A stretch of 64,000 nt of DNA from Lewinellaceae bacterium (GCA_016713985.1 JADJOD010000013.1:1-64000); one strand, 5' to 3'. Shown: positions 10,196 to 20,674, counted from the first letter of the stretch. Notes: generated from the sequence alone by a model not told the origin. Translations and numbers: made by a program.

Positions 10196-11246
10196 ATGCG
10201 TTCTTTGCTGAAAAATGCATTAAAAATTATGAGTGCGGCGGTGGTTTTTTTAACCCTGCTCGCATACGTATGCCCGCACGTCAATCCCGCGACCTTTTCC
10301 TGGCTGACCTTTTTCGGCACTGCCTTCCCCTGGATATTGCTCGCCAACCTCGTCCTGACCGGCTTGTGGGCCTGGCGCCGCAGCCGCTTCGCTTTTTACC
10401 ATTTCGGCATCCTGGTGCTCGGGTGGCAATACGTGACCGGTTTTATCGGCTTCGATTTTGGAAAAGACACCATACCGGAAAGCGCCGTCACCGTGGCTAC
10501 CCACAACCTCGGCGGTTTGTTTCACGGCATGAAAATAACCGATTCGTTGCGGGAAAAAATGGTGGCGGACTACACCGCGTTTTTGAAAAAAAACGGAAAA
10601 CCCGATATTCTTTGCACCCAGGAAACCAACAGCAAACTTTACCGGGTATTGGTGCATAAAATGGGGTACGACTATACCTTTAACCTGAAAAAAGGGACCG
10701 TTATTTTCAGCCGTTTTCCCATCGAAAGCGGCGGAGAAGTGCCTTTTGGCAAAACGGCCAACTCCTCGCTCTGGGCGGATATCCGGATCAACAAAAAACT
10801 CCTGCGCCTGTACAGCGTTCATTTACAGTCGAATAAAGTGGCCACGGACACCGAAAAAGTGATCGGAGGGACCGCCGAACTCGACGAGGAAGAGACCTGG
10901 CACGAGATCGGAAGCGTTTTAAACCGGGTCGGCAACGCCACCGGGGTCCGCGCCGAACAGGCCCAGCGCCTCCGCGAACACATCGAATCGTCGCCCAACC
11001 CGGTCATCGTCTGCGGCGACTTCAATGACACCCCCAATTCCTACGTATATGCCCTGATTTCCAACGGGCTCAGCGATACCTTCCGCGAAAAAGGACTGGG
11101 CTTCGGCACAACCTTTGCCGGGGGTATTGCCCATGTTGCGAATCGATTATATCCTCACGGAAAAAAAATTTACCACCTTTTCCTGCAAGACGGTGCGCGG
11201 GGAATTTTCCGACCACTACCCGGTGTTTTCATCCATCGGTTTTTAA
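10196..11246 (+). CDS. Membrane-anchored endonuclease/exonuclease/phosphatase-fold protein (one frameshift)
   Basis: The N-terminus has about three transmembrane helices (residues ~10-85), then an EEP domain: a metal-binding glutamate in CTQETN, the motif GDFNDTPNS, and the general-base histidine in SDHYPV. The last motif is reached only after a frame change near 11130. The continuous frame runs wrongly to 11329, while the shifted frame reads LRIDYILTEKKF...SDHYPVFSSIGF and stops at 11246. In Bacteroidota, such proteins are annotated as endonuclease/exonuclease/phosphatase family proteins; the substrate could be a phosphodiester, nucleic acid or lipid and is unknown here. Probably the third gene of the rhomboid transcript. 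Confidence 0.85.
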
Positions 11247-11312
11247 ATGCCGGGCCCCGGATACTTTATAAAAAAACCGTTCGCCTTCCACCGTTCACCG
11301 TATACCGTCTTT

Positions 11313-11320
11313 TATCTTTG
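11313..11320 (+). promoter_or_regulatory. Bacteroidota-type -7 box of cysS
   Basis: TATCTTTG matches TAnnTTTG exactly and lies only 5 bp before ATG 11326, which implies a very short or absent 5' leader. Confidence 0.55.
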
Positions 11321-11325
11321 CACCC

Positions 11326-12830
11326 ATGAGCGAAATCAGACCCGTCAAAATTTATAACAGCCTTTCCGGAAAGAAAGAAGTATTCGAACCCCTTACACCC
11401 GGCCGCATCGGCATGTACGTCTGCGGCCCCACGGTTTATAACGATGTGCACCTCGGCAACTGCCGTACCTTCGTGAGTTTCGACGTCATTTACCGCTACC
11501 TGATGCACATCGGATACAAGGTCCGCTACGTGCGCAACATCACCGACGTCGGCCACCTACTCGACGACGGCGAAGACCGCATGGCAAAAGGCGCCCGGCT
11601 CGACCAGTTGGAGCCGATGGAAGTGGCACAAAAATACACCGTGGGTTTTCACGATATCATGCGGATACTCAACACCTTGCCGCCCAGTATCGAACCACGC
11701 GCCACCGGGCACATTCCCGAACAGATCGAAATGGTGCAGGCCATTCTCGACCGGGGTTATGCGTACGCAATAAACGGCTCTGTTTATTTTGACGTCAGCA
11801 AGTTCGCCAAAGAAAATCCGTCGGTATACGGCCGCCTTTCGGGCCGTGTGATCGATGAATTGCTGGCGGAAAGCCGCGAAAACCTCAAAAACCAGGACGA
11901 GAAAAAACATTCCGCCGATTTTGCCATCTGGATCAAGGCTTCGGAAGAACATATCATGCGTTGGAACAGCGCCTGGTCGGTCGGTTTCCCCGGCTGGCAC
12001 TTAGAGTGCAGCGCCATGAGTACCAAATACTTAGGCAAAACCTTCGACATCCACGGCGGCGGCGGCGACCTGAAGTTTCCACACCACGAAAACGAGGTGG
12101 CGCAAAACCACGGTTCCTGCGGATGCCAGCCCGCCAACTATTGGATGCACGCCAATATGTTGCTGCTAAACGGCCGCAAAATGAGTAAAAGTGAAGGAAA
12201 CACCATTGCGCCGACCGAATTGTTCACCGGCGACAGCCCCTTTGTGACCAAAGGTTATTCGCCTATGGTCGTGAACTTTTTATGCTGATGGCGCATTACC
12301 GCAGCACCCTCGACATCACCGACGAAGCTTTGCAGGCCGCTGAAAAAGGTTTTCGCAAACTCATGGAAACCAACAGGTTGCTCCAGAAAATGAGCGCCGA
12401 TGCCCGGGACTTCGACGGCTCCGAAAGCGCCACGGACCGCGTTATCCTGGCGCTGATCGACGACGTTTACCAGGGTATGGACGACGACTTCAACACCGCC
12501 ATGTCGCTGGCAGCCCTGAGCGAACTCGGCGGCTACGTCAACAAACTCGCCAACGACCAGCTGGCGCCGGGTGAAGTGGCGCCCTGGGTGCTCGAACGCC
12601 TCAAAATCGTCTTTTATACCTTTATTTTTGACATTTTCGGGCTGAACGACGACACCGCCGGCGATGACAACGGTACGGTGGATGGATTGATGGGGCTGAT
12701 CCTCGATATCCGTTCCCAGGCCCGCAACCAAAAAGACTGGGCCACCAGCGATAAAATCCGCGACACCCTCTCCGCCGTCGGCATTCAGGTAAAAGACGGA
12801 AAAGAAGGAGTGAGCTGGAGCAAGCAGTGA
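11326..12830 (+). CDS. cysS: Cysteinyl-tRNA synthetase (one frameshift)
   Basis: Charges tRNA-Cys with cysteine in the cytosol. The N-terminus has VCGPTVYNDVHLGN, containing the zinc-ligand cysteine and the HIGH-equivalent HLGN. Further zinc-site and binding motifs are GWHLECSAM and FPHHENE, and the KMSKS loop is present as RKMSKSEGN. The frame breaks at about 12275 in CTTTTTATG; one additional T gives NFFMLMAHYRSTLDI and links to the C-terminal helical domain, ending at 12830. Because cysS is normally essential and single-copy, this break is best explained as a homopolymer sequencing error. Total about 501 residues, the usual length. Confidence 0.95.
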
Positions 12831-12831
12831 G

Positions 12832-12906
12832 GTTGGTTGCTGGTTATCGGTTATCGGTATGTCGGTTACCCGAATTTCCACCAATAACCGATAACCAACA
12901 ACCAAC
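12832..12906. terminator. Inverted repeat between convergent cysS and the META lipoprotein gene
   Basis: 12832-12854 pairs with 12884-12906 (22 of 23 positions; motif GGTTATCGGTTAT / ATAACCGATAACC). It sits exactly between two convergent genes and could terminate both. Confidence 0.55.
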
Positions 12907-12908
12907 AA

Positions 12909-13295
12909 CTACTTATAGATGGCGACTACGGCTCCTTCCAGGCTGAGGTTGAGTTTGCCGTCGGCGACGCTCCAGGTGTCAATTTTGGTCAGGACGGGCA
13001 GGTATTTTGTTTCCAGCTCATGTCCGGGCATACTTTTTCGTCACGCCGGGGTTGAGAGTTTGAGTACGGCGCCGTCTAATTTGAAAGTGCCGGTGTAGTT
13101 GTTGCAGGAAGCGGTGCCGCCATACCGTTTATTGGCTTCGTCGAATACGATCATAATACGGGTGCCGGCCGGTATTTTTTCACCTTTCAACTCCGTAAGT
13201 TCCCATTCCTTGCCAAACTGGATGGCGTGTTTGTTGCAGCCCGACAAGCTGAGGATGGTGCAAAAAGTGATGAGGGAAAAGAGTAATTGTTTCAT
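12909..13295 (-). CDS. META/HslJ-domain lipoprotein (frameshifted)
   Basis: Starts at ATG 13295 with MKQLLFSLITFCTILSLSGC, a lipoprotein signal with lipobox LSGC. The next part (WELTELKGEKI, then RYGGTASCNNYTGTF) is the META/HslJ fold, a small beta-structured envelope domain found in heat-stress and envelope lipoproteins. The frame stops early at about 13041, but the other frame continues with ELETKYLPVLTKIDTW and LNLSLEGAVVAIYK, the expected second half, to a stop at 12909. An indel in the C- and A-rich stretch near 13045 is the likely cause. Function unknown. Confidence 0.75.
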
Positions 13296-13378
13296 GTTGA
13301 ATCGATTTTGAAAATGAATGTGGGCGGGTCGGGTATTCCGGGGTTCTGACGGGCAAATATGCAAACATGTCGTATTAA

Positions 13379-13428
13379 GTAGTAGGACGGAAATCATTTC
13401 CGTCCGGATGTTTTATCCTCAATAATTG
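13379..13428 (+). repeat. Dispersed hairpin repeat, copy 2 (short)
   Basis: Stem GGACGGAAA / TTTCCGTCC, then GGATGTTTTATCCTCA, matching the first half of the copies at 7910, 15898 and 50622. It overlaps the 3' end of the CoA-binding gene. Confidence 0.6.
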
Positions 13429-13778
13429 CCGATCGACAACATCACCAGGGTACAGGCTTCCAGCGTTTCGATACCTGCGGCTTCGGCCATCTGCACAAGT
13501 TCGGGGTTTTCGGCGCCCGGGTTGAAGATGATACGTTTGGGCTTTAACGACAACATGTAGTCGTAATACACTTTTTGCCGCCCGACCTGGAGGTACAGGG
13601 TGATTGTATCCACACCTTCGATCATGGGCATGCCGCTTTGTATTTCCCGGTCGCCGATGGCGCCTTGCCGGATACCCACCGGGATCACTTCATGGCCGTG
13701 TTGGGCCAAACGAAGGGTGGCGAGATAGGCAAAACGGGCAGGGTTGGGGGTGGCGCCCAATACAATTGTCTTTTTCAT
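13419..13778 (-). CDS. CoA-binding domain protein (CoA_binding_2 / YccU-like)
   Basis: About 119 residues starting MKKTIVLGATPNPARFA. This is a short Rossmann-type CoA-binding domain: the VLGATPNPARFAY loop, the PVGIRQG strand-loop, and the end segment FNPGAENPELVQMAEAAG with an acidic-cysteine turn (LEACTLVML). Such single-domain proteins are cytosolic and bind CoA; the biological role is unclear. I preferred ATG 13778 over the upstream start at 13814 because the Rossmann strand begins immediately after it. Confidence 0.85.
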   Translation of the reverse strand: MKKTIVLGATPNPARFAYLATLRLAQHGHEVIPVGIRQGAIGDREIQSGMPMIEGVDTITLYLQVGRQKVYYDYMLSLKPKRIIFNPGAENPELVQMAEAAGIETLEACTLVMLSIGNY

Positions 13779-13852
13779 ATCGAAATTCAAACCAGGCAAA
13801 CAAGTCTTTTGCACAAATGTTACGAAACCGCTGCATTTTCAAGCATTCGGGA

Positions 13853-13860
13853 TAACTTTG
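13853..13860 (+). promoter_or_regulatory. -7 box of dcd
   Basis: TAACTTTG matches TAnnTTTG exactly, 27 bp before ATG 13888. No convincing -33 element was found. Confidence 0.45.
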
Positions 13861-13887
13861 CAAACTTTTTTGAACCGCGCTGGAAAA

Positions 13888-14421
13888 ATGATTTTGACCG
13901 ACAAAAAAATACTGGACGCCCTCGGAAATGGTGAAATTGTGATCGAACCCTTTCGCAGGGAGTGCTTAGGTACCAATTCATACGACGTTCATCTGGGAAA
14001 ATTCCTGGCCGTATACCGCGACCGGGTATTGGATGCCAAAAAGCATAACCAGGTGGAAATGATTGAAATACAGGAAGATGGATTTGTATTGCAACCCGGA
14101 ACACTTTATCTCGGCGTGACGGAAGAATACACCGAAACGCATAATTCGGTGCCTTTTCTCGAAGGCAAAAGCAGTGTGGGCCGCCTGGGGATCGATATCC
14201 ACGCCACTGCCGGCAAGGGTGATGTCGGGTTTTCCAATACCTGGACCCTGGAAATTTCCTGCGTACAACCCGTACGGGTATACGCGGGTATGCCGGTCGG
14301 ACAGTTGATCTATTTTCTTGTGGATGGAGACATCGAAAATTACTACAATAAAAAACAAAACGCCAAATATAACCAGCGCACGGACAAGCCGGTGGAAAGT
14401 ATGATGTGGAAGAACTTTTAA
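13888..14421 (+). CDS. dcd: dCTP deaminase
   Basis: A 177-residue protein of the dUTPase/dCTP-deaminase trimer fold. It carries the signature EGKSSVGRLG (phosphate- and nucleotide-binding) and HATAGKGDVGF, containing the region used for the deaminating water. It converts dCTP to dUTP in thymidylate synthesis in the cytosol. The start MILTDKKILDAL is the family's standard N-terminus; an upstream in-frame extension to 13744 has no family similarity and overlaps the promoter. The stand-alone gene is followed by a terminator at 14437. Confidence 0.95.
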   Translation: MILTDKKILDALGNGEIVIEPFRRECLGTNSYDVHLGKFLAVYRDRVLDAKKHNQVEMIEIQEDGFVLQPGTLYLGVTEEYTETHNSVPFLEGKSSVGRLGIDIHATAGKGDVGFSNTWTLEISCVQPVRVYAGMPVGQLIYFLVDGDIENYYNKKQNAKYNQRTDKPVESMMWKNF

Positions 14422-14436
14422 TTTCTTCAGGCATGG

Positions 14437-14470
14437 AATCGGCCGGCCGCCCGGCCTGATTTTAATTCTT
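14437..14470 (+). terminator. Rho-independent terminator of dcd
   Basis: AATC-GGCCGG (14437-14446), loop CCGC, CCGGCC-(T)-GATT, followed by a T-rich run. It lies 16 bp after the dcd stop. Confidence 0.7.
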
Positions 14471-14552
14471 TCCTAAGCCGCTTATTCCGGACAAAACACC
14501 TCGTTTCAATATCTTTACCCTGCAGCACTTAATTCTTTAAGAAGTATTGAAA

Positions 14553-15897
14553 ATGAACATGAAACAAATATTTTTTTCGCTTGCCCTGTTGGCTTTGTGC
14601 TGCTGGGCGCCCGCCTGCAAGCAGTACAACAAGGATTACGCTAAACAGGCCAACAACCCGGAATTCATGCACAAAGGGGTGCGCCGTATCACGGATATCA
14701 TTCGCCACGACATCTTTGCTCCGCCGATCATCGCGTATTTATGCCTATTCCGTGATTGCGGGCTACGAGGCGCTGGTGCCGGGTTTTCGAGTATCAAAGC
14801 TCGGCAGGCCAACTCAACGACCTCAAACCCTGCCCGCAACCCGAAGCCGGCAAAGAGTATTGTTACCCGCTGGCCAGCATCAACGCCATGCTCACGGTGG
14901 GCAAACAACTCGTATTTTCAGAAGGCGACATCACCGAACTGGAGGAAACCATTTTTGATGATTTTAAAAAAATGAACATGCCTCCGGAAGTGTACGACCG
15001 CTCGATGGCTTACGGCGATGCTATTGCAAAACATATTTTGACCTGGTCAAAAGGCGACAACTACGCACAAACACGCAGCGCACCCAATTTACCATCGACA
15101 CCAAAGTGGCGGACCGCTGGCGCCCCACACCGCCGGCCTACGCGGATGCTTTGGAACCCAGCCTGGCCCAAAATACGGACCTGGGTACTCGACTCTTCCG
15201 GACAGTTTCTGGCGGAGCCGCCCAAACCGTTCAGCACCGTAAAAGGAAGCGAATTTTATAAACAGGCGCTGGCCGTATATGATGCCGTAAAAAACCTCAC
15301 ACCTTACCAGGACTCAACGGCATGGTACTGGGACGACAATCCGTTCCGTATGGATGTAAGCGGCCACCTGATGTTCGGCGTGAAAAAAATCGGCCCCGGC
15401 GGCCACTGGATGAACATCACCGCACATGCCTGCCGGAAATCTAATTCCGACATCATTCATTCGGCAGAAAGTTACGTGAAGGTCGCTGTGCGCTCACCGA
15501 CGCCTTTATTGCGTGCTGGAAAGCCAAATATACCTACAACCTCATCCGCCCGGAATCGTACATCAACCAATACATCGATCCCGAATGGACTCCCCTGATC
15601 CAGACGCCGCCGTTTCCCGAACACACCAGCGGACACAGTACCATTTCTGCCGCCGCAGCCACCGTGCTGACAAATATTTACGGCGATAAATTTTCATTTT
15701 CAGACAGTACGGAAATGGAATTCGGGATTTCACCGCGCACGTTCAATTCATTTATGGAAGCGGCGGATGAAGTGGCTATGAGTCGTTTGTACGGAGGGAT
15801 TCACTATCCCTGGGGCAATGAAGCCGGCATCAAAAACGGCGCGTTGGTCGGTCAATACGTTTTTGAACAAACCAAAACCAAAAAGAGCGGCAAATAA
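14553..15897 (+). pseudogene. Vanadium-haloperoxidase-like PAP2 phosphatase lipoprotein, broken by about five frameshifts
   Basis: The N-terminus (ATG 14553) ends in a lipobox-like WAPAC followed by K, so it is a probable lipoprotein. Family motifs appear in successive frames: YAYSVIAGYEALVPGF, WYWDDNPFRMDV, then the active-site set KAKYTYNLIRPESY (K and R), PPFPEHTSGHST (SGH) and SRLYGGIHYPWGN (R and H). These are the residues that bind vanadate or phosphate in this superfamily. Frame changes fall near 14728, 14789, 15078, 15173 and 15476. All catalytic motifs are preserved, which argues for sequencing indels over long-term decay. Expected product about 445 residues, periplasmic side. Confidence 0.75.
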
Positions 15898-15972
15898 GTA
15901 GCGGGGCGGAAATCTTTTTCGTCCGGGTGCTTCCTTCCCGGAATGTTGCGAAGAAATTGCCTGCTTACTTAC
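15898..15972 (+). repeat. Dispersed hairpin repeat, copy 3
   Basis: GTAG, the GGCGGAAAT hairpin, the tail GGAATGTTGCGAAGAAATTG, and the end TGCTTACTTAC, aligned with copies at 7910 and 50622. It begins inside the stop codon context of the PAP2 gene. Confidence 0.7.
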
Positions 15973-16309
15973 GATTGTAAAACAATAAAAAGCCGCGCTA
16001 AAAAACAGTTGCTATAGGGACAGGTTAAGCAAATCTTGCCGTCCCTATAGCAATTTAAAAACGACAAAAGGGTAATTTGGACGACACATCGGGCTTTTCC
16101 CGATAAAAATGAACGTCAGTCCTCGGTATCAATCCGGAAAAAGGCTATTTTTGTCTCTCTTAAGCATTTTTCCTACCCGGTTTCAATCCACCGTTCTGCC
16201 TTCCATGAATTGATTACAAACGCACAAGTGTGTGTAATCTATACTCTGGTTTGTATTAATCCCTGTTCTTTCACCTTTTCCGGTTATTCTAAACCTTTGT
16301 TTGATTCCC
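15973..16309. other. Intergenic region before the SprB-repeat gene, with a 13-bp stem-loop
   Basis: TTGCTATAGGGAC (16009-16021) and GTCCCTATAGCAA (16040-16052) form a perfect stem around an 18-nt loop. No other feature was recognised; a promoter for the 16310 gene must lie here, but I see no exact TAnnTTTG. Confidence 0.5.
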
Positions 16310-19300
16310 ATGGGAAAAGCATATAATCATCTCAAATTCCGAGGCAACACCCTGATTTTTCGCGTGCTGCCTGTTTTGTTACTACTTGTTCCGGTAATGT
16401 TATCCGCCCAGATGATCGTTACGATCACGAAAATGAATGTTTCGTGCCTTGGCGGCAACAATGGCTCGGCAACCGCTACCGCTACGGGAGGCGCCGGACC
16501 GTACACCTATTCCTGGAATACCGGCAGCACATCCAATACCATCACCGGATTGGTGGCAGGCACCTATTCTGTCACAGCCACCGCTTCCAATCAAAGCACG
16601 GCAGTCGGCTCCGTCACCATTACCCAACCCGCCACACAAATCGGGGTAACGGTTTATGGTGAAAATCAGGTTTGTGGACTTGTGCCGGATGGTATGGCTA
16701 CTGCAGTACCGTACGACGGCACACCGCCTTATACTTACATTTGGAGCAATGCCGGCACAACGCCGCAGATCATGGGTCTTGTTGCCGGTACGTATACCGT
16801 TACCGTCGCCGACGCAAACGGCTGTACCGCTTCCGGAAGTTATACGGTTCAATTTTGGAATGAAGGTATCTGGCTGATGGACAGCACGGTAGACGTTTCC
16901 TGCTTCGGTTTGAACAACGGATTTGCCCACATCAGCGCCATGACCGGCACCCCACCCTACACCTATCTCTGGAGCACCGGCGATTCCACGGAAGATGTAT
17001 TCAACCTCCCGGCCGGCACCTACGGCGTAACCGTAACCGATGCCAGCGGTTGTGAAAATTACATCGAGGTCACCATCGGGGAACCTGATCCACTCACCTG
17101 CCAGCCGAGCTCGGCTCCCGGCGCCTGTGGCCTTGCAGGATCCGCCACCGTGGCGCCCGCCGGCGGAACAGCGCCGTATTCCGTTCTCTGGAGCACCAAT
17201 TCCACCAATTTCAGCATCAGCGCTTTACCGGGCACTTATACCGTGACCGTAACGGACGCCAATGATTGTGAATGTATTTCGCAGGTGACGATTGGCAGCA
17301 CCACCGACGATCCGGTGGTACAGATCACCGTCAACAGCAATGCCGGATGTACGATAGGCGGCGATGCAACCGCTTCGGCCAGCGGCGGCTCGGGCAATTA
17401 TTCCTATTCCTGGGACAATGGCCAGATTACACCCACTGCCAATAACCTGATGGCCGGCAACCACACCGTTACCGTTACGGACCTCGCCACAGGTTGCACC
17501 GGAAACGCTACCGGCAATATCCCTGCCGCGCCCCAACTGGAGGCGTCCACCATTTTGGAATCAAACGCTACCTGCCTGATCGGAGGAAGTGCCACAGCTG
17601 TGGCTACCGGCGGAACACCTCCTTTAAGTTATGTGTGGGACAACGGACAATTAACCGCAACGGCCACCAACCTGGGCGCTGGCCCGCATACGGTAACCAT
17701 TACAGATTCAAAGGGTTGTATAGTAACGGCCGTCGTCAATATCGGACAAAACCAGGGCCCAACCGTCACGGCAACGGTTGTTTCCAATGCAACCTGTACA
17801 ACAGGAGGCAGCGCAACTGCCAATGCAACGGGTGGCGCAGGTGGTTATATCTATCTCTGGGATAATACCCAATCCACTCCAACGGCGACCAACCTGTCAC
17901 CCGGCCCGCACTCGGTAACCGTTACCGACGCCGCCGGTTGCTCCGCCGCCGCCGCCGTGACCATCACACAAACCGGGGCACTCACCATCAGTTTTATCAA
18001 CGTCGTCAATGCCGGTTGTAACGGCACGGGCGGTTCGGCAACGGCCCAGGCCTCGGGTGGGATCGCTCCTTATTCTTACTTGTGGAGCGTCAACAACGCC
18101 AATACCCCAACCGTCAACAACCTGGGCTCCGGTGTTTATACCGTCACCGCAACGGACGCCGCCGGTTGCTCCGCTACTGCTTCCGTGACCATCGGAACGG
18201 TTGTCCCGCCCAGCGTGGTGATTGTAGCCGTCGTTAATGAAACCTGCAACCAGCCCGGCAGCGCAACGGCTTCGGTGACCAACGGCAGCGGCTCGTATAC
18301 CTATTTGTGGGACAACAACGAAACCGCCGCTACCGCAAACAACCTGACCGCCGGACCGCACAGCGTGACCGTCACGGATACGGGCAACGGATGCACGGCC
18401 ACGGCTTCAACCACCATTGGTTTTACCAATAACGGCGGTATCAAGGTGGGTGATTACGTTTGGTTCGACGACGACCAAAACGGTGTGCAACACCTGTTGG
18501 AATCGGGAGCGCCCAATATTTTTGTCCACCTGATCACTGCCGGACCCGACGGTTTATTCAATACCACCGACGATATAACGGTACAAAAGGACACCACCAA
18601 TGCAGCCGGGAATTATACGTTTGAATGTGTTACACCCGGCACCTACATCCTGCATTTCAGTGGATTACCACCCGGATACGAGTTTGCAGACAAGGACAAA
18701 GTGAACGACGACTGTGTGGACAGCGACGTTAATTCAAACGGCAAAACCGTACCGTTTACGATTTCGGCCGGGCAACTGGACAACCTGTGTATAGACGCCG
18801 GTATTCATATATTCTGCGACAACGTCTGGAGTGCAGGCGCCATTTGTTGCGACCAGACGATTTGTGAAGGTGAAACACCCGCTTTGTTGTACAATGCGTT
18901 ATTCCCGACAGGCGGCATCGGCAACATCGAATACCAGTGGATGCAACTGGTCCAGATGGGTCCCGCACCGCCAACCTGGGTGGCTATTCCCGGTGCAACA
19001 GGTATCGACCATCAGCCCGGACCACTCACCAAAACCTCCTATTTTATGCGTTGTGCCCGCCGGGAAGGTTGTATCACTTTTTATGAAACGAACATCCTGA
19101 CGATTACCGTTCTGGCGCCCGGTTCGGCCGGATGTAGTGATTTTACGATGGACATAACGGCCAAAATAGTCGGCAAATCAAATGTTCTTGTAGAGTGGTC
19201 CACCTCACTGCCCGAAACGGATCAGTTCCTTTACGTTACCGAGCACTCGAATAACCTGGTGGACTGGCACGACTTTTCAACCGTAATGGGTCAGCACGAT

Positions 19301-19690
19301 GCAACAAAACCCAACCGGTACTCGGTGTTCCACCAGACGCCAAACGGCGGCATGAACCACTACCGGGTAAAACGGATCGACGCTACCGGTGTTTCAAGTT
19401 TCTCCCCCATCCGCTCGCTCAAACTCGAGATTGCACTCGCAGCAAGCGTCGATATTTATCCGAATCCGGCATCCAGCATCTTGATTATCAAGAATGTAGT
19501 GAAATACGATAACGAGGTAACGGTGCAACTGATCAATACAACCGGCGATGTATTGCACACCTTAACTATTCCGCAAGGCGCCTTGTCGTACGAAGAATTG
19601 CCCATCGGCGACCTTCCCTCGGGGATCTATATGGCGCGGGTGCAGTTTGGCAACGGCGAAGTGACAACGTATAAGATTTCGAAGATCTGA
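16310..19690 (+). CDS. Large secreted adhesin-like protein: nine SprB repeats, SdrD-B-like domain, T9SS sorting domain
   Basis: About 1,126 residues. The signal segment ends near LSAQ (residue ~34). Nine repeats of 70-75 residues follow (about residues 35-700), each with the SprB pattern of NVSCLGGNNGSATATATGG, then YTYSWNTG, then AGTYSVT. Next comes an SdrD-B-like domain (VGDYVWFDDDQNGVQ, with acidic calcium-site residues), an Ig-like region with cysteines, and a type A T9SS domain (IYPNPASSILIIKN, ending YKISKI). SprB repeats occur in the mobile gliding adhesin of flavobacteria and in many surface proteins of the phylum, so a cell-surface adhesive role is likely but not proved. The frame is intact. 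A TTG at 16301 is possible, but ATG 16310 is preferred. Confidence 0.9.
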   Translation: MGKAYNHLKFRGNTLIFRVLPVLLLLVPVMLSAQMIVTITKMNVSCLGGNNGSATATATGGAGPYTYSWNTGSTSNTITGLVAGTYSVTATASNQSTAVGSVTITQPATQIGVTVYGENQVCGLVPDGMATAVPYDGTPPYTYIWSNAGTTPQIMGLVAGTYTVTVADANGCTASGSYTVQFWNEGIWLMDSTVDVSCFGLNNGFAHISAMTGTPPYTYLWSTGDSTEDVFNLPAGTYGVTVTDASGCENYIEVTIGEPDPLTCQPSSAPGACGLAGSATVAPAGGTAPYSVLWSTNSTNFSISALPGTYTVTVTDANDCECISQVTIGSTTDDPVVQITVNSNAGCTIGGDATASASGGSGNYSYSWDNGQITPTANNLMAGNHTVTVTDLATGCTGNATGNIPAAPQLEASTILESNATCLIGGSATAVATGGTPPLSYVWDNGQLTATATNLGAGPHTVTITDSKGCIVTAVVNIGQNQGPTVTATVVSNATCTTGGSATANATGGAGGYIYLWDNTQSTPTATNLSPGPHSVTVTDAAGCSAAAAVTITQTGALTISFINVVNAGCNGTGGSATAQASGGIAPYSYLWSVNNANTPTVNNLGSGVYTVTATDAAGCSATASVTIGTVVPPSVVIVAVVNETCNQPGSATASVTNGSGSYTYLWDNNETAATANNLTAGPHSVTVTDTGNGCTATASTTIGFTNNGGIKVGDYVWFDDDQNGVQHLLESGAPNIFVHLITAGPDGLFNTTDDITVQKDTTNAAGNYTFECVTPGTYILHFSGLPPGYEFADKDKVNDDCVDSDVNSNGKTVPFTISAGQLDNLCIDAGIHIFCDNVWSAGAICCDQTICEGETPALLYNALFPTGGIGNIEYQWMQLVQMGPAPPTWVAIPGATGIDHQPGPLTKTSYFMRCARREGCITFYETNILTITVLAPGSAGCSDFTMDITAKIVGKSNVLVEWSTSLPETDQFLYVTEHSNNLVDWHDFSTVMGQHDATKPNRYSVFHQTPNGGMNHYRVKRIDATGVSSFSPIRSLKLEIALAASVDIYPNPASSILIIKNVVKYDNEVTVQLINTTGDVLHTLTIPQGALSYEELPIGDLPSGIYMARVQFGNGEVTTYKISKI

Positions 19691-19718
19691 GGAAAAACCC
19701 GCAGAAGGTATAAAACCG

Positions 19719-19763
19719 CGATACCCGTCCCCGGCTGAAGCCGAAGGGCGGGTATCGTTTTTT
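19719..19763 (+). terminator. Rho-independent terminator after the SprB-repeat gene
   Basis: CGATACCCG (19719-19727) pairs with CGGGTATCG (19749-19757), followed by six T. It lies between convergent genes. Confidence 0.8.
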
Positions 19764-19798
19764 ATGCAAAGTAGTCGTACGGCGGATTTCCAAATCCG

Positions 19799-20674
19799 CT
19801 ATACGGTCTGTTCTTCCCGCCTGATTTTCCAGCGTTTGTGGCTCCAAAGCCAGTTTTCTGGTTGTTCCAGTATATCAGTCTCCAGCGCGTGTGAAAAGGC
19901 GCGTGTGACGCCCATTTCTTCCATTTTTTCCGGGTTTTCGGACAATAATTTAAAAACGATCTCATAATAACCCCGGCGCAACCGGCGTACCTGGTAGTAC
20001 ACCACCGGGTAATTGAACTTTCGCGCGAGTACGTCGGCCCCGGGAAGGGAAGCGGTGTCTACGCCGAGAAATTCCACCCAATGCGCGCTTTTCCGGCTGC
20101 TCGGCGACTGGTCTGACAACAGAACATATACCGCCGGCACACCCGCGCGTTTGCGCATGGTGCGAAAAAAATCGTCCATGCTGATCATTTCCATACCTGC
20201 CCGGGAGCGTCGTTCGTTCAGGTACCGGTCTATCACCTTGTTAGTCAGTGGTTTAAAAGCAGTCACCAGCGGTTTGTGGAATTGCGGCGGCATGGTCAGG
20301 CCGGTGTATTCCCAGTTGCCGTAATGGCTCCCGGTCAAAATAACGGGGCTGCCGTTGTCGAGGAACCGGTTGACCACTTCGGGATTGACGCAGGGGCACC
20401 TGCGATCGAGTTCCGCCAGGGAAGTGGTAAACGACTTTACGGATTCGAGGGCGACGTCAGTCAGGTTTTGATACGATAAACGGGCGATCCGGTAGATTTC
20501 TTCGTCACTTTTATTGGAGAAAGCGCGTCGAAGGTTGTCAAAAACCACTTTTTTGCGATAGCCGATCACTTTAAAAAGCAGGAAACTCAGGCCATCGGAA
20601 AGGAGGTATAACAGCCGGAATGGCACGAGGCGAAAAAGTTCGCTCACCATGCGCAGAAAAATATATCCGATCAT
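19799..20674 (-). CDS. LpxL/HtrB-family lysophospholipid/lipid A acyltransferase
   Basis: A 291-residue inner-membrane-associated acyltransferase. An N-terminal hydrophobic anchor precedes GYRKKVVFDNLRRAFSNKS (typical family opening). The HX4E/D active-site motif is seen as GSHYGNWE, followed by a substrate-site block (AFKPLTNKVIDRYLNERRSR). The family adds secondary acyl chains to lipid A, or an ornithine/phospholipid equivalent, on the cytoplasmic face. Only 27 bp separate it from the upstream MltA-like gene, so they form a minus-strand cell-envelope operon. Confidence 0.9.
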   Translation of the reverse strand: MIGYIFLRMVSELFRLVPFRLLYLLSDGLSFLLFKVIGYRKKVVFDNLRRAFSNKSDEEIYRIARLSYQNLTDVALESVKSFTTSLAELDRRCPCVNPEVVNRFLDNGSPVILTGSHYGNWEYTGLTMPPQFHKPLVTAFKPLTNKVIDRYLNERRSRAGMEMISMDDFFRTMRKRAGVPAVYVLLSDQSPSSRKSAHWVEFLGVDTASLPGADVLARKFNYPVVYYQVRRLRRGYYEIVFKLLSENPEKMEEMGVTRAFSHALETDILEQPENWLWSHKRWKIRREEQTV

